The notes under the pieces are model-generated. The model was not told where the DNA came from. It ran no database searches and saw only the letters and a list, made by a program, of their open reading frames with translations. A DNA stretch of 34,213 bases from Myxococcales bacterium UBA1660 (GTDB lineage Bacteria > Myxococcota_A > Polyangia > Polyangiales > Houyiibacteriaceae): NCBI GenBank assembly GCA_002320815.1, contig DCLA01000066.1, forward strand, positions 1-34,213, given 5' to 3'. Of the stretch, positions 1-7,745 are shown one piece after another. Within the stretch, counting starts at the first letter, position 1. Every line of letters starts with the position of its first letter. The translations under genes were made by a program, and so were the position numbers.

Positions 1-300
1 CAGCGCCGCCAGATCGTCGAGCCACAAAAACCCATGCAGCGCCTGTTCGAACCCCGGCGCGGGCATCTCCAGATCCCAGATCGCGGTATCGGGCGCATCG
101 ACAAGATGCCCCGCGAACAGAAAGCTGCCCGCCGTCAGGTGCCTGCCGCGCTGGGGGCTGCCGATGCTGCGTGGTTCGGGGCGGGACGCGAACTCCGCCG
201 TTCCGCGCGGCACCGTGGCGGCGGCCAGCCGTGCATGCACCCGGTCCATCACGCGCCCGCGCCGCGCCGTCCAGGTTTCGGTATCGCCATCGCGTGCCAT
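1..300 (-). CDS. Heparinase II/III family protein, N-terminal fragment
   Basis: The first 100 codons of a leftward gene whose remainder lies beyond the window edge. Translation from the ATG at 300 starts MARDGDTETW and continues through RSIGSPQRGRHLTAGSFLFAGHLV-type sequence and WDLEMPAPGFEQ to HGFLWLDDLA. This pattern (a 'GR.L.AG.F.F.GHLV' stretch followed by 'WD', then 'HGF.WLDDL') matches the start of the heparinase II/III-like proteins commonly found beside rsmB in Rhodobacterales. A Shine-Dalgarno-like AAGGAA lies four bases before the ATG. The catalytic alpha/alpha-toroid and beta-sandwich regions are outside the window, so substrate and activity cannot be judged. It lies about 100 bases downstream of rsmB on the same strand and may be cotranscribed with it. 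Family recognition is from memory. Confidence 0.65.
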   Translation of the reverse strand, partial: MARDGDTETWTARRGRVMDRVHARLAAATVPRGTAEFASRPEPRSIGSPQRGRHLTAGSFLFAGHLVDAPDTAIWDLEMPAPGFEQALHGFLWLDDLAAL

Positions 301-402
301 GCTGTTCCTTGCCGGAGCATCCGGTTGCGCAGCCTAGCGGCGCCCCGGCCGCAAGTCACCTGTTCCCGCGCTGCGCCGCACCGGGTTTGGCGCGGGGTAT
401 GG

Positions 403-1719
403 CTACCCGCGGCGCAACGCCACCATATAGAATCCATCGACGCCACCCAGATCCGCACAATGATCGGGACGGGTGCGGATCGCGCCATTGTCCTGCGCCC
501 AGCCTTCGGGCAGCGACTGCGCCACATCCTCGGGCAGCGGGCAGGCGGACAGGTCGGGATGACGCTCCAACGCGGCGGCCAGTTGCGCTTCGCCTTCCGC
601 CTTCAGGATGGAGCAGGTGCAAAACACCAAAACCCCGCCCGGTGTCAGCCAGCCCAGCGCCCGGTCGAGCAGTTCGGCCTGCAACGCCACAAGCGGTTTG
701 ATCTCGGTCCCGTCCTTGGCCTGCGGCAGATCGGGGTGACGGCGGATGGTGCCGGTCGCGGTGCAGGGCGCATCGAGCAGGATCGCATCGAACGGCGCAT
801 CCGGGCTCCAGTCCAGCGCATCGGCGGCGATCAGATCGACCTCCTCCATCCCGGTGCGGGACAGGTTGTCGCGCAAGCGCTCCAGCCGCGTCTCGGAAAT
901 ATCGAGCGCGGTGACGTCGGCCCCCGTCGCGGCCAGCTGCATCGTCTTTCCGCCCGGTGCAGCGCAGAGATCCAGAACCCGCTTGCCCGGCGCAGCGCCC
1001 GTCAACCGGGCGGGCAGCGCGGCGGCGGCATCCTGCACCCACCAGTCACCTGCCTCGAACCCCGGCAGCGCAGATACCTGCCCCGGCGCCTCGATGCGGA
1101 TCGACCCGGTCGGCAGCAGCAGCCCACTCAGCTTTTCGGCCAGCGCGGCGGCGTCCCGTTGAAACTTCGGCGTCACATCGAGCGGCGCACCACGTTCATG
1201 CGCGGCCTCCATCCGGGCCACGGCGGCATTGCCCCAGTCGGCACAGACCCGCCCGCGCAGCCAGTTCGGCAGGCGCTGCGGCTGTGCCGCGCTCCATGCC
1301 GCGCGGCCTTCGTCTTCGGTGATCTTGCGCAGCACGGCGTTCACCATCCCCGAGGCCGAGGGCCGCCGTTTCTTGGCCAGCGCCACGGCGGTGTTCACCA
1401 CGCCATGCGGCGCCGCGCCTTCGCCAAGGATCTCGGTCACGGCCAGCCGCAGCAAGGCGCGGATTTCGGCATGGGGACGGCGCTGCATGAACGGCTTTAA
1501 CGCCGCATCCGCCCGCGCCATCTGTCGCAACGTGGCCAAAGCCAACCGCTGCGCCCGCGCCCGCACGGCGGGGGGATGCGACAGCACATGGTCATGCACC
1601 AGCATTTCGGCCATGGTCATTTGCTCGTCCTGCACACCCTCGATCATGTCGAGCGCAAGCGCGCGCGGCGCAAGGCCGGGATCGTCGGAACGGGCACCCT
1701 TTTTCGGGGTTTGGGCCAT
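403..1719 (-). CDS. rsmB: 16S rRNA (cytosine-C5) methyltransferase RsmB
   Basis: A 438-residue cytosolic RNA m5C methyltransferase of the RsmB/NOP2 family, which modifies 16S rRNA (C967 in E. coli) using S-adenosylmethionine. The N-terminal ~140 residues are a NusB-like RNA-binding domain. The catalytic domain shows the SAM-binding motif VLDLCAAPGGKT at about residue 248, the motif IV cysteine in DAPCTATGT at about 318, and the nucleophilic cysteine motif FCTCSILK at about 369. The frame is open further upstream to 1929, but the start at 1719 is preferred: AGGAG sits six bases before that ATG, and the upstream extension has no family character. The gene is divergent from the DUF1674 gene across about 127 bases, so the promoters of both must lie there. 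Length is typical for the family. Confidence 0.95.
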   Translation of the reverse strand: MAQTPKKGARSDDPGLAPRALALDMIEGVQDEQMTMAEMLVHDHVLSHPPAVRARAQRLALATLRQMARADAALKPFMQRRPHAEIRALLRLAVTEILGEGAAPHGVVNTAVALAKKRRPSASGMVNAVLRKITEDEGRAAWSAAQPQRLPNWLRGRVCADWGNAAVARMEAAHERGAPLDVTPKFQRDAAALAEKLSGLLLPTGSIRIEAPGQVSALPGFEAGDWWVQDAAAALPARLTGAAPGKRVLDLCAAPGGKTMQLAATGADVTALDISETRLERLRDNLSRTGMEEVDLIAADALDWSPDAPFDAILLDAPCTATGTIRRHPDLPQAKDGTEIKPLVALQAELLDRALGWLTPGGVLVFCTCSILKAEGEAQLAAALERHPDLSACPLPEDVAQSLPEGWAQDNGAIRTRPDHCADLGGVDGFYMVALRRG

Positions 1720-1846
1720 GGGTATCTCCTGACTGGCGGGACGGGACCAAGCGCGCGCACTTGTCTCGTTGCGCGCAGCCCGTATATCAGAAGCCACCAT
1801 CCGACAAGCGAGCCGGCACATCCGACCGGCCCGAGAAGGGATTGCG

Positions 1847-2032
1847 ATGACCGCTGACACCCCGCAGAAGCCCGATCTGCCCCCCGCCGCGCTCCGCGCG
1901 CTGGCCGAGGCCGAAGAGCGCCGCGCCAACGCCGCCGCGCTGGACCTGCCCCCCGAACTGGGCGGTCGCGAAGGCCCGGAGCCTGTGCGCTACGGCGATT
2001 ATGAGAAAAAGGGCCTCGCCGTCGATTTCTGA
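1847..2032 (+). CDS. DUF1674 / SDHAF4-like small protein
   Basis: A 61-residue protein starting MTADTPQK. The C-terminal half carries the family signature: GPEPVRYGDYEKKG followed by a terminal DF. DUF1674 includes mitochondrial SDHAF4, which binds the flavinated succinate dehydrogenase subunit during assembly. A similar chaperone role in the alphaproteobacterium is inferred from family membership only. The ATG at 1847 is preceded by GAGAAGG at good spacing, so the longer open frame from 1769 is unlikely to be used. The gene stands alone between divergent rsmB and convergent dapB, a position typical for it in Rhodobacterales. No signal peptide or membrane segment is visible. Confidence 0.85.
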   Translation: MTADTPQKPDLPPAALRALAEAEERRANAAALDLPPELGGREGPEPVRYGDYEKKGLAVDF

Positions 2033-2183
2033 CCCGAAGGCAGGACCGGCGTAGCTGCTGCGACAGTCTGCGCGGGGCTGCCTATAGGCGACGCCGCGCA
2101 ATTTGGCGGCTGCCCGTCGCACCGTGCGAGCGGCCCGCAACGGCGCGCTGAGCTGCGACGCCGCAGCCGAACAGGTGGCCTCC

Positions 2184-3014
2184 TTACAGCCCCAGCACAT
2201 CCAGCATGTCATAATGTCCCGGCGCCTTGCCCACGCCCCAGAGCGCGGCCTTCAGCGCGCCGCGCGCGAACAGGGTGCGGTCGCTGGCTTTGTGGCTCAG
2301 GATGATACGCTCCCCCTCCCCGGCAAAGATCACCTCGTGATCGCCGATCACGTCGCCGCCCCGGATCGCGGAAAAGCCGATGCTGCCCGTCTCCCGTGCC
2401 CCGGTGATGCCGTCGCGCGCGGCCACATACAGATCGTCGAGCGGATGTCCCCGCCCCTCCGCCGCCGCTTCGCCCAGCATCAACGCGGTGCCCGAAGGTG
2501 CGTCGACCTTGTGACGGTGGTGGGTTTCGACGATTTCGATGTCGAAGCTTTCGTCGAGCGCCTGCGCCACCTTGCGCGTCAGTTGCATCAGAAGGTTCAC
2601 GCCAAGGCTCATGTTCCCCGCACGCACCACCACGCCCCGGTCGGTCACCGCGTCAATCGCGGCGATGTCGTCCGGCGTCAGCCCGGTGGTGCCGATGACA
2701 TGCACGACGCCCGCCTGCGCCGCGATCGGGGCAAGTGCGACGGTCGCGGCGGGGGTCGTGAAGTCGATCACCGCCTGCGCCCCGGCCAGCGCGGCATCCG
2801 CGTCGTCTGTGACCACCACGCCCAGCGACGCGCCGCCTGCAGCCTCGCCCGCGTCCTGTCCGATCCAGTCGCTGCCGGGCCGCTCCACCGCGCCTACAAG
2901 CCGCATCGCAGGGCTGGCGACCACGGCCGCCGTCAGCATCCGGCCCATGCGGCCCGACGCGCCCATGATCACAATACCGGGGGTGGTGCTGTCGTCTGCG
3001 CGGGTGTCGGTCAT
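2184..3014 (-). CDS. dapB: 4-hydroxy-tetrahydrodipicolinate reductase DapB
   Basis: A 276-residue cytosolic enzyme of the diaminopimelate/lysine pathway. It reduces the dihydrodipicolinate-type product of DapA with NAD(P)H, supplying meso-diaminopimelate for peptidoglycan and lysine. The nucleotide-binding loop GASGRMGR is at residues 18-25. The catalytic and substrate-binding signature ETHHRHKVDAPSGTAL is at about residue 160-175. Family length is about 270, so this copy is complete. The start is placed at 3014 (MTDTRADD), just before the conserved N-terminal strand; upstream in-frame sequence to 3278 overlaps rbfA antisense and has no homologous character. It is divergent from rbfA over 124 bases. 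The neighbourhood dapB-rbfA-truB is normal for Rhodobacterales. Confidence 0.96.
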   Translation of the reverse strand: MTDTRADDSTTPGIVIMGASGRMGRMLTAAVVASPAMRLVGAVERPGSDWIGQDAGEAAGGASLGVVVTDDADAALAGAQAVIDFTTPAATVALAPIAAQAGVVHVIGTTGLTPDDIAAIDAVTDRGVVVRAGNMSLGVNLLMQLTRKVAQALDESFDIEIVETHHRHKVDAPSGTALMLGEAAAEGRGHPLDDLYVAARDGITGARETGSIGFSAIRGGDVIGDHEVIFAGEGERIILSHKASDRTLFARGALKAALWGVGKAPGHYDMLDVLGL

Positions 3015-3138
3015 GGGGTCTCTCGCTTCTGTCACGGTGGCGTAGGGCCGGCAGCGGCCTGCCGATGCTCTACCGCCTCGTCGGGTCAAGCGCAAAGCCT
3101 CGCTTGCGCGAAGCGCCGCGCGTGCGTATCTGGCAGGT

Positions 3139-3594
3139 ATGGCAAAGAACAAGTTCTCCCCCGGCGCAGGCCCCACGCAACGACAGCTGAAGGTCGCCGA
3201 GATCATCCGGCGCACCCTGTCCAGCGTGTTGGCCCGTGGTGACGTGCATGACCCCGACCTGAACCGGATTTCGATCACGGTGGGCGAGGTGCGGACCTCT
3301 TCGGATCTGAAAGTGGCGACGGCCTATGTGCAGCCGCTGGGCGGGCGCGAGCCGGAACTGGCGCTCGACGCGCTGCGCCGCAACCGGCACGAAATCCGCC
3401 GTCAGGTGGCGCGTGGGCTGACGTTGAAATTCTCGCCCGAGATCCGGTTCGAACTGGATGAAACCTTCGATCTGCTCGATGACACCCGTCGCATTTTCTC
3501 ACAGCCGAAGGTGCAACAGGATCTGGTCGCCGCCGACGAAGACGATGACGAGACGCCCGGCGACACCCCCATCGGGACCGACGATGATCGTTAA
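3139..3594 (+). CDS. rbfA: 30S ribosome-binding factor RbfA
   Basis: A 151-residue KH-fold protein that binds the 30S subunit during late 16S rRNA maturation. Recognisable blocks are RQLKVAEIIRRTLS at the N-terminus, the core ISITVGEVRTSSDLKVATAYV, and SPEIRFELDETFD near residue 100, which is characteristic of RbfA. The C-terminus has an acidic tail (ADEDDDETPGD), common in alphaproteobacterial copies and explaining a length above the ~110-135 of many relatives. The start follows a GGCAGGT element. Its last 11 bases overlap the start of the DUF2233 gene, suggesting a shared transcript and coupled translation. Confidence 0.95.
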   Translation: MAKNKFSPGAGPTQRQLKVAEIIRRTLSSVLARGDVHDPDLNRISITVGEVRTSSDLKVATAYVQPLGGREPELALDALRRNRHEIRRQVARGLTLKFSPEIRFELDETFDLLDDTRRIFSQPKVQQDLVAADEDDDETPGDTPIGTDDDR

Positions 3595-4342
3595 GCACCT
3601 GTTGATCGGCTTGCTGGGTCTGCTGGGCGGCACGCTGCTGTCGGGTTCCGAACTGCGCGCCGATCACAACTGCGCCTCCCAGACCCATGACGGGCTTAGC
3701 TACACGGTCTGCACCGCCGTTCTGGGCGAAGACGACCTGCGCGTGTTTCACCGCGATCCCGAAGGCCGCCCGTTTGGCAGCTTTGCCGCGCTGGACGCCC
3801 GGCTGGCCGAGCGCGGCGAACAGCTGGGCTTTGCGATGAACGCTGGCATGTATCATCCCGACCGCTCCGCCGTGGGGTTGCTGGTCGATGAGGGCGAAGA
3901 GCAAGCGCGGCTGATCACCAATCCCGGCCCCGGCAATTTCGGGATGCAGCCCAACGGGGTGTTCTGCCTGACCGAAGACCGGGCGCTGGTGGTTGAAACG
4001 CTGGCCTTTGACGCCGATCCGCCATCCTGCCGGTTTGCCACCCAATCGGGCCCGATGCTGGTGATCGACGGTGCGCTGCACCCCCGGTTTCTGGTGGACA
4101 GCGACAGCCGCTTTATCCGCAATGGCGTCGGCGTCGCGCCCGATGGGCAGACGGTCTATTTCGTGATCTCCGACCAGCGTGTCAGCTTCCACGAATTCGG
4201 GCGCTTCTTCCGCGATGCGCTGGGCACGCCCAATGCGCTGTTCCTCGATGGCAAAGTGTCGAAACTGCACGCGCCGGATCTGGGCCGCTCCGATGGCGGG
4301 TTTCCGATGGGGCCGATCGTGGGCACGGTGCATACGCGCTAA
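3584..4342 (+). CDS. Exported phosphodiester glycosidase-like protein (DUF2233/NAGPA domain)
   Basis: A 252-residue protein with a signal peptide (short MIVKH start, hydrophobic Leu/Gly stretch, probable cleavage after the LRA near residue 27). The mature part has the DUF2233/NAGPA pattern: NAGMYHPD, NPGPGNFGMQPNGVF, QSGPMLVIDG, RNGVGVAPDG, LFLDGKVSKLHAPDL and a final FPMGPIVG. The family includes the mammalian enzyme that uncovers mannose-6-phosphate and phage or bacterial phosphodiester glycosidases. The substrate here is unknown. The start at 3584 overlaps the rbfA end by 11 bases and begins the signal peptide, so it is preferred over a longer frame reading back into rbfA. This gene commonly sits between rbfA and truB in Rhodobacterales. 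The location is inferred to be periplasmic. Confidence 0.88.
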   Translation: MIVKHLLIGLLGLLGGTLLSGSELRADHNCASQTHDGLSYTVCTAVLGEDDLRVFHRDPEGRPFGSFAALDARLAERGEQLGFAMNAGMYHPDRSAVGLLVDEGEEQARLITNPGPGNFGMQPNGVFCLTEDRALVVETLAFDADPPSCRFATQSGPMLVIDGALHPRFLVDSDSRFIRNGVGVAPDGQTVYFVISDQRVSFHEFGRFFRDALGTPNALFLDGKVSKLHAPDLGRSDGGFPMGPIVGTVHTR

Positions 4343-4465
4343 GCCGCGCCGATCACGCCCCGGACGCACCGCGCCCGGTTGACCCGCAAGGCCGCAATCG
4401 CTAGCACCGCGCCCCTGAACACGAGCACCGCATTCCGCATTGCCCCGACAGGACAGGAGAGCCTC

Positions 4466-5368
4466 ATGGGACGCCGCAAGGGCCGCGCCATTTCTGGCTG
4501 GATCATCATCGACAAACCCGCCGGCCCGACCTCCACCGCTGTGGTGAACAAGGTGCGCTGGGCGCTGAATGCCGCCAAGGCTGGCCATGCCGGCACGCTT
4601 GACCCCGCCGCCACCGGCGTTCTCGCCGTGGCCTTGGGCGAGGCCACGAAAACCGTGCCCTACATCACCGACGCGCTGAAATGCTACCGCTTCACCGTGC
4701 GGCTGGGTCAGGCCACCAATACCGACGATGCCGAGGGCGAGGTGATCGACACCTCGGACAGCCGCCCCACCGATGACGACATCATTGCCGCCCTGCCCGC
4801 CTTCCGCGGGGAGATCATGCAGGTGCCGCCGAAATTCTCCGCCGTGAAGATCGACGGCGAGCGCGCCTATGCGCTGGCCCGCGACGATGAGGAATTCGAG
4901 ATCGCCGCGCGCCCGCTCTGGGTCGAAAGCCTCGATTTGATCGAGCGCCCGGATGCCGACACCGTCGTGCTGGAAATGGTCTGCGGCAAGGGCGGCTATG
5001 TCCGCTCCATCGCGCGGGATCTGGGGCAGGCTCTGGGCTGCCTTGGCCATGTCGTCACCCTGCGCCGCACATGGTCCGGCCCGTTCGACGCGGATAACGG
5101 CATTTCGATGGAGCAGGTCGAGGAACTGGCCCACACCCCCGCGCTCGACGACTATCTGCAACCGCTGGAAATCGGGCTGGCCGATCTGGAGCAAGCGCGC
5201 TGCGCCGCCGGCGCCGCGACCCGGCTCAAGAACGGCAATCCCGCGTCGGTGATCTGCCCCCATGCGGAATTCGGCGAAACGGTCTGGGCGTCTGATAACG
5301 GACAGCCGGTCGCGATCGGCACCTATATGGGCGGAGAACTGCACCCCACGCGGGTCTTCAACCTCTGA
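4466..5368 (+). CDS. truB: tRNA pseudouridine(55) synthase TruB
   Basis: A 300-residue cytosolic enzyme converting U55 of the tRNA T-loop to pseudouridine. The N-terminus has GWIIIDKPAGPTS (motif I). The catalytic aspartate is D46 in GHAGTLDPAATGVL. Later come the KCYRF block, VPPKFSAVKIDGERAYALAR at about residue 115-135, and the GGYVRSIARDLG substrate-binding motif near residue 180. The C-terminus has the short PUA-like part (TRVFNL end). The start at 4466 follows AGGAGA at normal spacing; the longer open frame from 4379 lacks homology. It is followed by only four bases before the DUF1643 gene, so the two are probably cotranscribed. Confidence 0.96.
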   Translation: MGRRKGRAISGWIIIDKPAGPTSTAVVNKVRWALNAAKAGHAGTLDPAATGVLAVALGEATKTVPYITDALKCYRFTVRLGQATNTDDAEGEVIDTSDSRPTDDDIIAALPAFRGEIMQVPPKFSAVKIDGERAYALARDDEEFEIAARPLWVESLDLIERPDADTVVLEMVCGKGGYVRSIARDLGQALGCLGHVVTLRRTWSGPFDADNGISMEQVEELAHTPALDDYLQPLEIGLADLEQARCAAGAATRLKNGNPASVICPHAEFGETVWASDNGQPVAIGTYMGGELHPTRVFNL

Positions 5369-5372
5369 TCCG

Positions 5373-5954
5373 ATGATCCGCCGCACCTACACCGCCCCCG
5401 ATGGCACGGAAAGCGAGGCGCTCTATTCCGACTGCGACCGCTACCGCTACGCGCTGACACGGATATGGCAGGCGCAGGGGAAGCGGTTGCTGATCGTGAT
5501 GCTGAACCCGTCAAAGGCCACCGAACGCCATAACGACCCCACGATCGAACGCTGCGAACGCCGCGCGCGGGCGCTGGGATATGGCGGGGTTCGGGTCTGC
5601 AACCTGTTTGCATGGCGGGAAACGGACCCGCGCGCCTTGAAACGCGCCACGACCCCTGTCGGCCCGGAATGCGACGCGGTGCTGCGCGACGCGGCGATCT
5701 GGTCCGATGACATTCTATGTGGCTGGGGCGTACATGGCGCGCATATGGATCGCGGCGCGCAGGTGGCCCGTCAGCTGGCCGCGACGGGCAAGCCTCTACT
5801 AAATCTTGGGTTGTCGAAGGCCGGTCATCCGCGACACCCTCTATATATAGCTTATGCGCAGCAGCCGGTGGTGTGGGAATCGGACCAAAACAAGGCGGAA
5901 GAGTCCTTTGACATGCCTTGTCAGCAGCCTGAACCGGCCACATTCGACGATTAA
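5373..5954 (+). CDS. DUF1643 domain-containing protein
   Basis: A 193-residue protein of a family without assigned function. The conserved blocks are clear: YSDCDRYRYALTR, LLIVMLNPSKATERHNDPTIERCERRARALGYGGVRVCNLFAWRETDP-type sequence around residues 40-90, CGWGVHGAH at about 115, and LGLSKAGHPRHPLYI at about 145. The N-P-S-x-A-T, R-C and G-H-P-x-H-P-L-Y residues are the most strongly conserved in the family and could form a nucleic-acid or metal site, but this is a guess. The last ~25 residues extend beyond the usual end and look unconserved. It starts four bases after truB, so it is likely coupled to it. A local AT-rich stretch (CTATATATAG, about 5839-5850) lies in its 3' half. Confidence 0.85.
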   Translation: MIRRTYTAPDGTESEALYSDCDRYRYALTRIWQAQGKRLLIVMLNPSKATERHNDPTIERCERRARALGYGGVRVCNLFAWRETDPRALKRATTPVGPECDAVLRDAAIWSDDILCGWGVHGAHMDRGAQVARQLAATGKPLLNLGLSKAGHPRHPLYIAYAQQPVVWESDQNKAEESFDMPCQQPEPATFDD

Positions 5955-6099
5955 CCCTGTCATCAGGAAGGCTCATCCCGGCCGGGAATCAACGGCACGA
6001 GGCAGGGTTGTTAGGACAATGTGCAGGAAGTTGCGCATATCCTGTCACCGGGTGGAGCCATGGATGGCCGGTAACGGTTGCTGAGACGCGGGGAACACG

Positions 6100-6948
6100 A
6101 TGTTCATGCTGCTGGGACTTATGGGTGCGGTGCTTGTCGGCTCCGCCGTCATGCTTCAGACCGATGTGCTGGAGGACGAAGACATCCCCGAGGAGGACGA
6201 CTCCGGCGGTGATGACTACGGCAATATGTTCGACCAGATCCCGACGGATGACGACGGGTTCGACCTGACCGACAGCACCGAAGGCGACAATACAGACGCC
6301 GCGCCCTTCGACGATTTTCTGGGCGATGACAGCGACGACACCGCCACGGACGATGCCGCCGAGGACGCCACCCGCGCCGCGAGCGCCGATTTCGACCGGC
6401 TTTACGGCGACGATCCCGATGATGATTTCCTCGCGGATTTTCTGGCTGACGATCTCGACGACGATGTTGGTCAGGGGCTCGATTTCCTCGATGACACCGC
6501 CGAAGACCCTGCCGACGACGATGACGACACGACGGGCGATGACACCATCGCCGTGCTCGCCGCCGCCGAGGCCGCGCCCGAAACCGGCGATGACACCCTC
6601 GCCGCGGACATGGATGACGACGCTTCCACGGATGACGGCGCCGATGTGATCTGGCTCGACAACGCCGACCTTGCCGCCGGGAGCGATCCGTTCTTCGACC
6701 TCGACGATTGGCTCGACGATGAAAACGAAACCGAAATCACCGGCTACAACCCCGAGCAGGACAAGATCGTCGTGATCTGGGACGACAGCGACGATGGCGA
6801 AGTGCCCGAATTGCGGATCGAGCCGGTCGAGGGCACCGATGATGTGCAGTTGGTTGTGGGCGGCACCGCTGTATCCACCGTGATCGGTGGCGCAGGGCTT
6901 ACCGCCGACGATGTCGATCTGGTGCCCGAAAGCATGGCGGAAGCCTGA
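6100..6948 (+). CDS. Highly acidic membrane-anchored protein with RTX-associated-like C-terminal domain
   Basis: A 282-residue protein not matched to a named family. Residues 1-20 form a hydrophobic segment (MFMLLGLMGAVLVGSAVML), a likely signal anchor. Residues 20-185 are low-complexity and about one third Asp/Glu, with runs such as DDPDDDFLADFLADDLDDD. Residues about 190-275 look folded (DPFFDLDDWLDDENETEITGY, then QDKIVVIWDDSDDGEVPELRI, QLVVGGTAVSTVIGGAGLTADDVDLV-type strands). They resemble the domain that accompanies calcium-binding haemolysin-type repeats in Rhodobacterales, with the 'EITDFDPxxDxIVI' type of pattern. Calcium binding is plausible but not shown. It starts at the ATG at 6100, after GCGGGG, stands alone between the truB cluster and rpsO, and has its own strong terminator. 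Confidence 0.75.
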   Translation: MFMLLGLMGAVLVGSAVMLQTDVLEDEDIPEEDDSGGDDYGNMFDQIPTDDDGFDLTDSTEGDNTDAAPFDDFLGDDSDDTATDDAAEDATRAASADFDRLYGDDPDDDFLADFLADDLDDDVGQGLDFLDDTAEDPADDDDDTTGDDTIAVLAAAEAAPETGDDTLAADMDDDASTDDGADVIWLDNADLAAGSDPFFDLDDWLDDENETEITGYNPEQDKIVVIWDDSDDGEVPELRIEPVEGTDDVQLVVGGTAVSTVIGGAGLTADDVDLVPESMAEA

Positions 6949-6987
6949 TCGCGCCCTTCTCCCCCTGCAACATCCCCCACGCCTGCG

Positions 6988-7016
6988 CCGCACCCGATCC
7001 GGGTGCGGTTCGCGTT
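6988..7016 (+). terminator. Rho-independent terminator after the acidic protein gene
   Basis: A perfect 8-bp stem CCGCACCC/GGGTGCGG with a five-base loop (GATCC), followed by TTCGCGTTT. It lies 40 bases after the stop of the acidic protein gene and should separate it from rpsO. The T-tract is interrupted, as is common in high-GC alphaproteobacteria. Confidence 0.75.
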
Positions 7017-7290
7017 TGGCCCGCGCGTGCCGCAAATCTGTCAGGCCCGACCGGGCCCAGACGCCGCGCCCAAGCCCGCATCCGCGCCCTGCGAATCGCG
7101 CCTGATTTGCCGCCAAAATCCCAGCCCTGTCACGGCGCGCACGTCAAACGCCCCGTGGATTGAGGCTTTCTTTTTGAAGCGAGATTGCCTATATGCCGGC
7201 ATCCGTTCCGCGAAAGCGGCGGACACTCCATGGGCCCTGCTGGACGACATCCCGGCTTGCGCCATCCACCCTTTTGACAAGGAGACCCCG
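7017..7290 (+). promoter_or_regulatory. rpsO: Gene-free leader region upstream of rpsO
   Basis: Together with the preceding terminator this is a 342-base stretch without a credible gene. It should hold the rpsO promoter. A TATATG element at 7190-7195 in an AT-richer stretch (TTTCTTTTTGAAG upstream) is the best -10 candidate, but no convincing -35 at 16-18 bases is seen, so the exact promoter is uncertain. The 95 bases between that element and the start codon would form the 5' UTR. It ends with AAGGAGA, a strong ribosome-binding site for rpsO. Short open frames across it overlap both neighbours and show no conserved pattern. Confidence 0.35.
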
Positions 7291-7560
7291 ATGTCGATCA
7301 CTGTCGAGGAAAAAGCCAAGGTCATCAAGGAATTTGGCACCAAGGCCGACGATACCGGATCGCCCGAGGTGCAGGTCGCGATCCTGACCTCGCGCATTTC
7401 CACCCTGACCGAGCATTTCAAGACGCACAAGAAGGACAACCACTCGCGTCGTGGCCTTCTGAAGCTGGTGGCTCAGCGCCGCAAGCTGCTGGACTACCTG
7501 AAAGCCAAGGATGAGGCCCGTTATCAGGATCTCATCGGCCGCCTCGGCCTGCGTCGCTAA
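7291..7560 (+). CDS. rpsO: 30S ribosomal protein S15
   Basis: An 89-residue protein, exactly the usual S15 length. It has the conserved DTGSPEVQVAILTSRI block (residues 21-36), the HKKDNHSRRGLL loop contacting 16S rRNA (about 46-57), and the C-terminal RRKLLDYLK and LGLRR. S15 binds the central domain of 16S rRNA early in 30S assembly and in enterobacteria represses its own translation. The ATG at 7291 follows AAGGAGA. The order rpsO-pnp is ancient and conserved; here both are separated by a terminator-like hairpin, as in E. coli. Confidence 0.97.
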   Translation: MSITVEEKAKVIKEFGTKADDTGSPEVQVAILTSRISTLTEHFKTHKKDNHSRRGLLKLVAQRRKLLDYLKAKDEARYQDLIGRLGLRR

Positions 7561-7570
7561 GGATTGCTGA

Positions 7571-7595
7571 CCGCGCCCCCTCGGGGCGCGGTTTT
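7571..7595 (+). terminator. Rho-independent terminator/attenuator between rpsO and pnp
   Basis: A perfect 9-bp stem CCGCGCCCC/GGGGCGCGG with a three-base loop, followed by TTTT, ten bases after the rpsO stop. In E. coli a terminator at this place lets only part of the transcripts run into pnp; a similar partial role here is inferred. Confidence 0.85.
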
Positions 7596-7745
7596 CATAT
7601 GCGGACCAAGGGGTTCGCACCCTAGTCGCCGACCGGGCCCGCCCGGCGGCAGGGATCGAACCGAGGGCCACGGGACGCGCCGCGCGCAGCCCCGTACGCA
7701 ACCGGCTCGAGGGGATACGCCCCGACGGCCAAGATTGGAAACGAG
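7596..7745 (+). promoter_or_regulatory. pnp: pnp leader with short hairpins
   Basis: The 150 bases before pnp contain several short inverted repeats: CCGGGC/GCCCGG near 7634-7647, ACGGG/CCCGT near 7669-7698, and GGGG/CCCC near 7712-7724. E. coli PNPase represses its own mRNA through a leader hairpin cut by RNase III, and this region could act similarly. That is analogy only, because GC-rich sequence forms such stems by chance. The region may also carry a separate pnp promoter, which I could not identify. The start codon is preceded by GGAAACGAG. Confidence 0.3.

Noticed and set aside
5976..5987. Perfect palindrome TCCCGGCCGGGA downstream of the DUF1643 gene
   Set aside because: There is no loop and no T-tract, so it is not a terminator, and a 12-base GC palindrome is expected by chance in this composition.
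7640..7665. GGTTCGATCC on the minus strand, suggesting a tRNA T-loop
   Set aside because: The flanking bases cannot form the T stem beyond two pairs, and no anticodon arm, D arm or acceptor stem can be placed around it.
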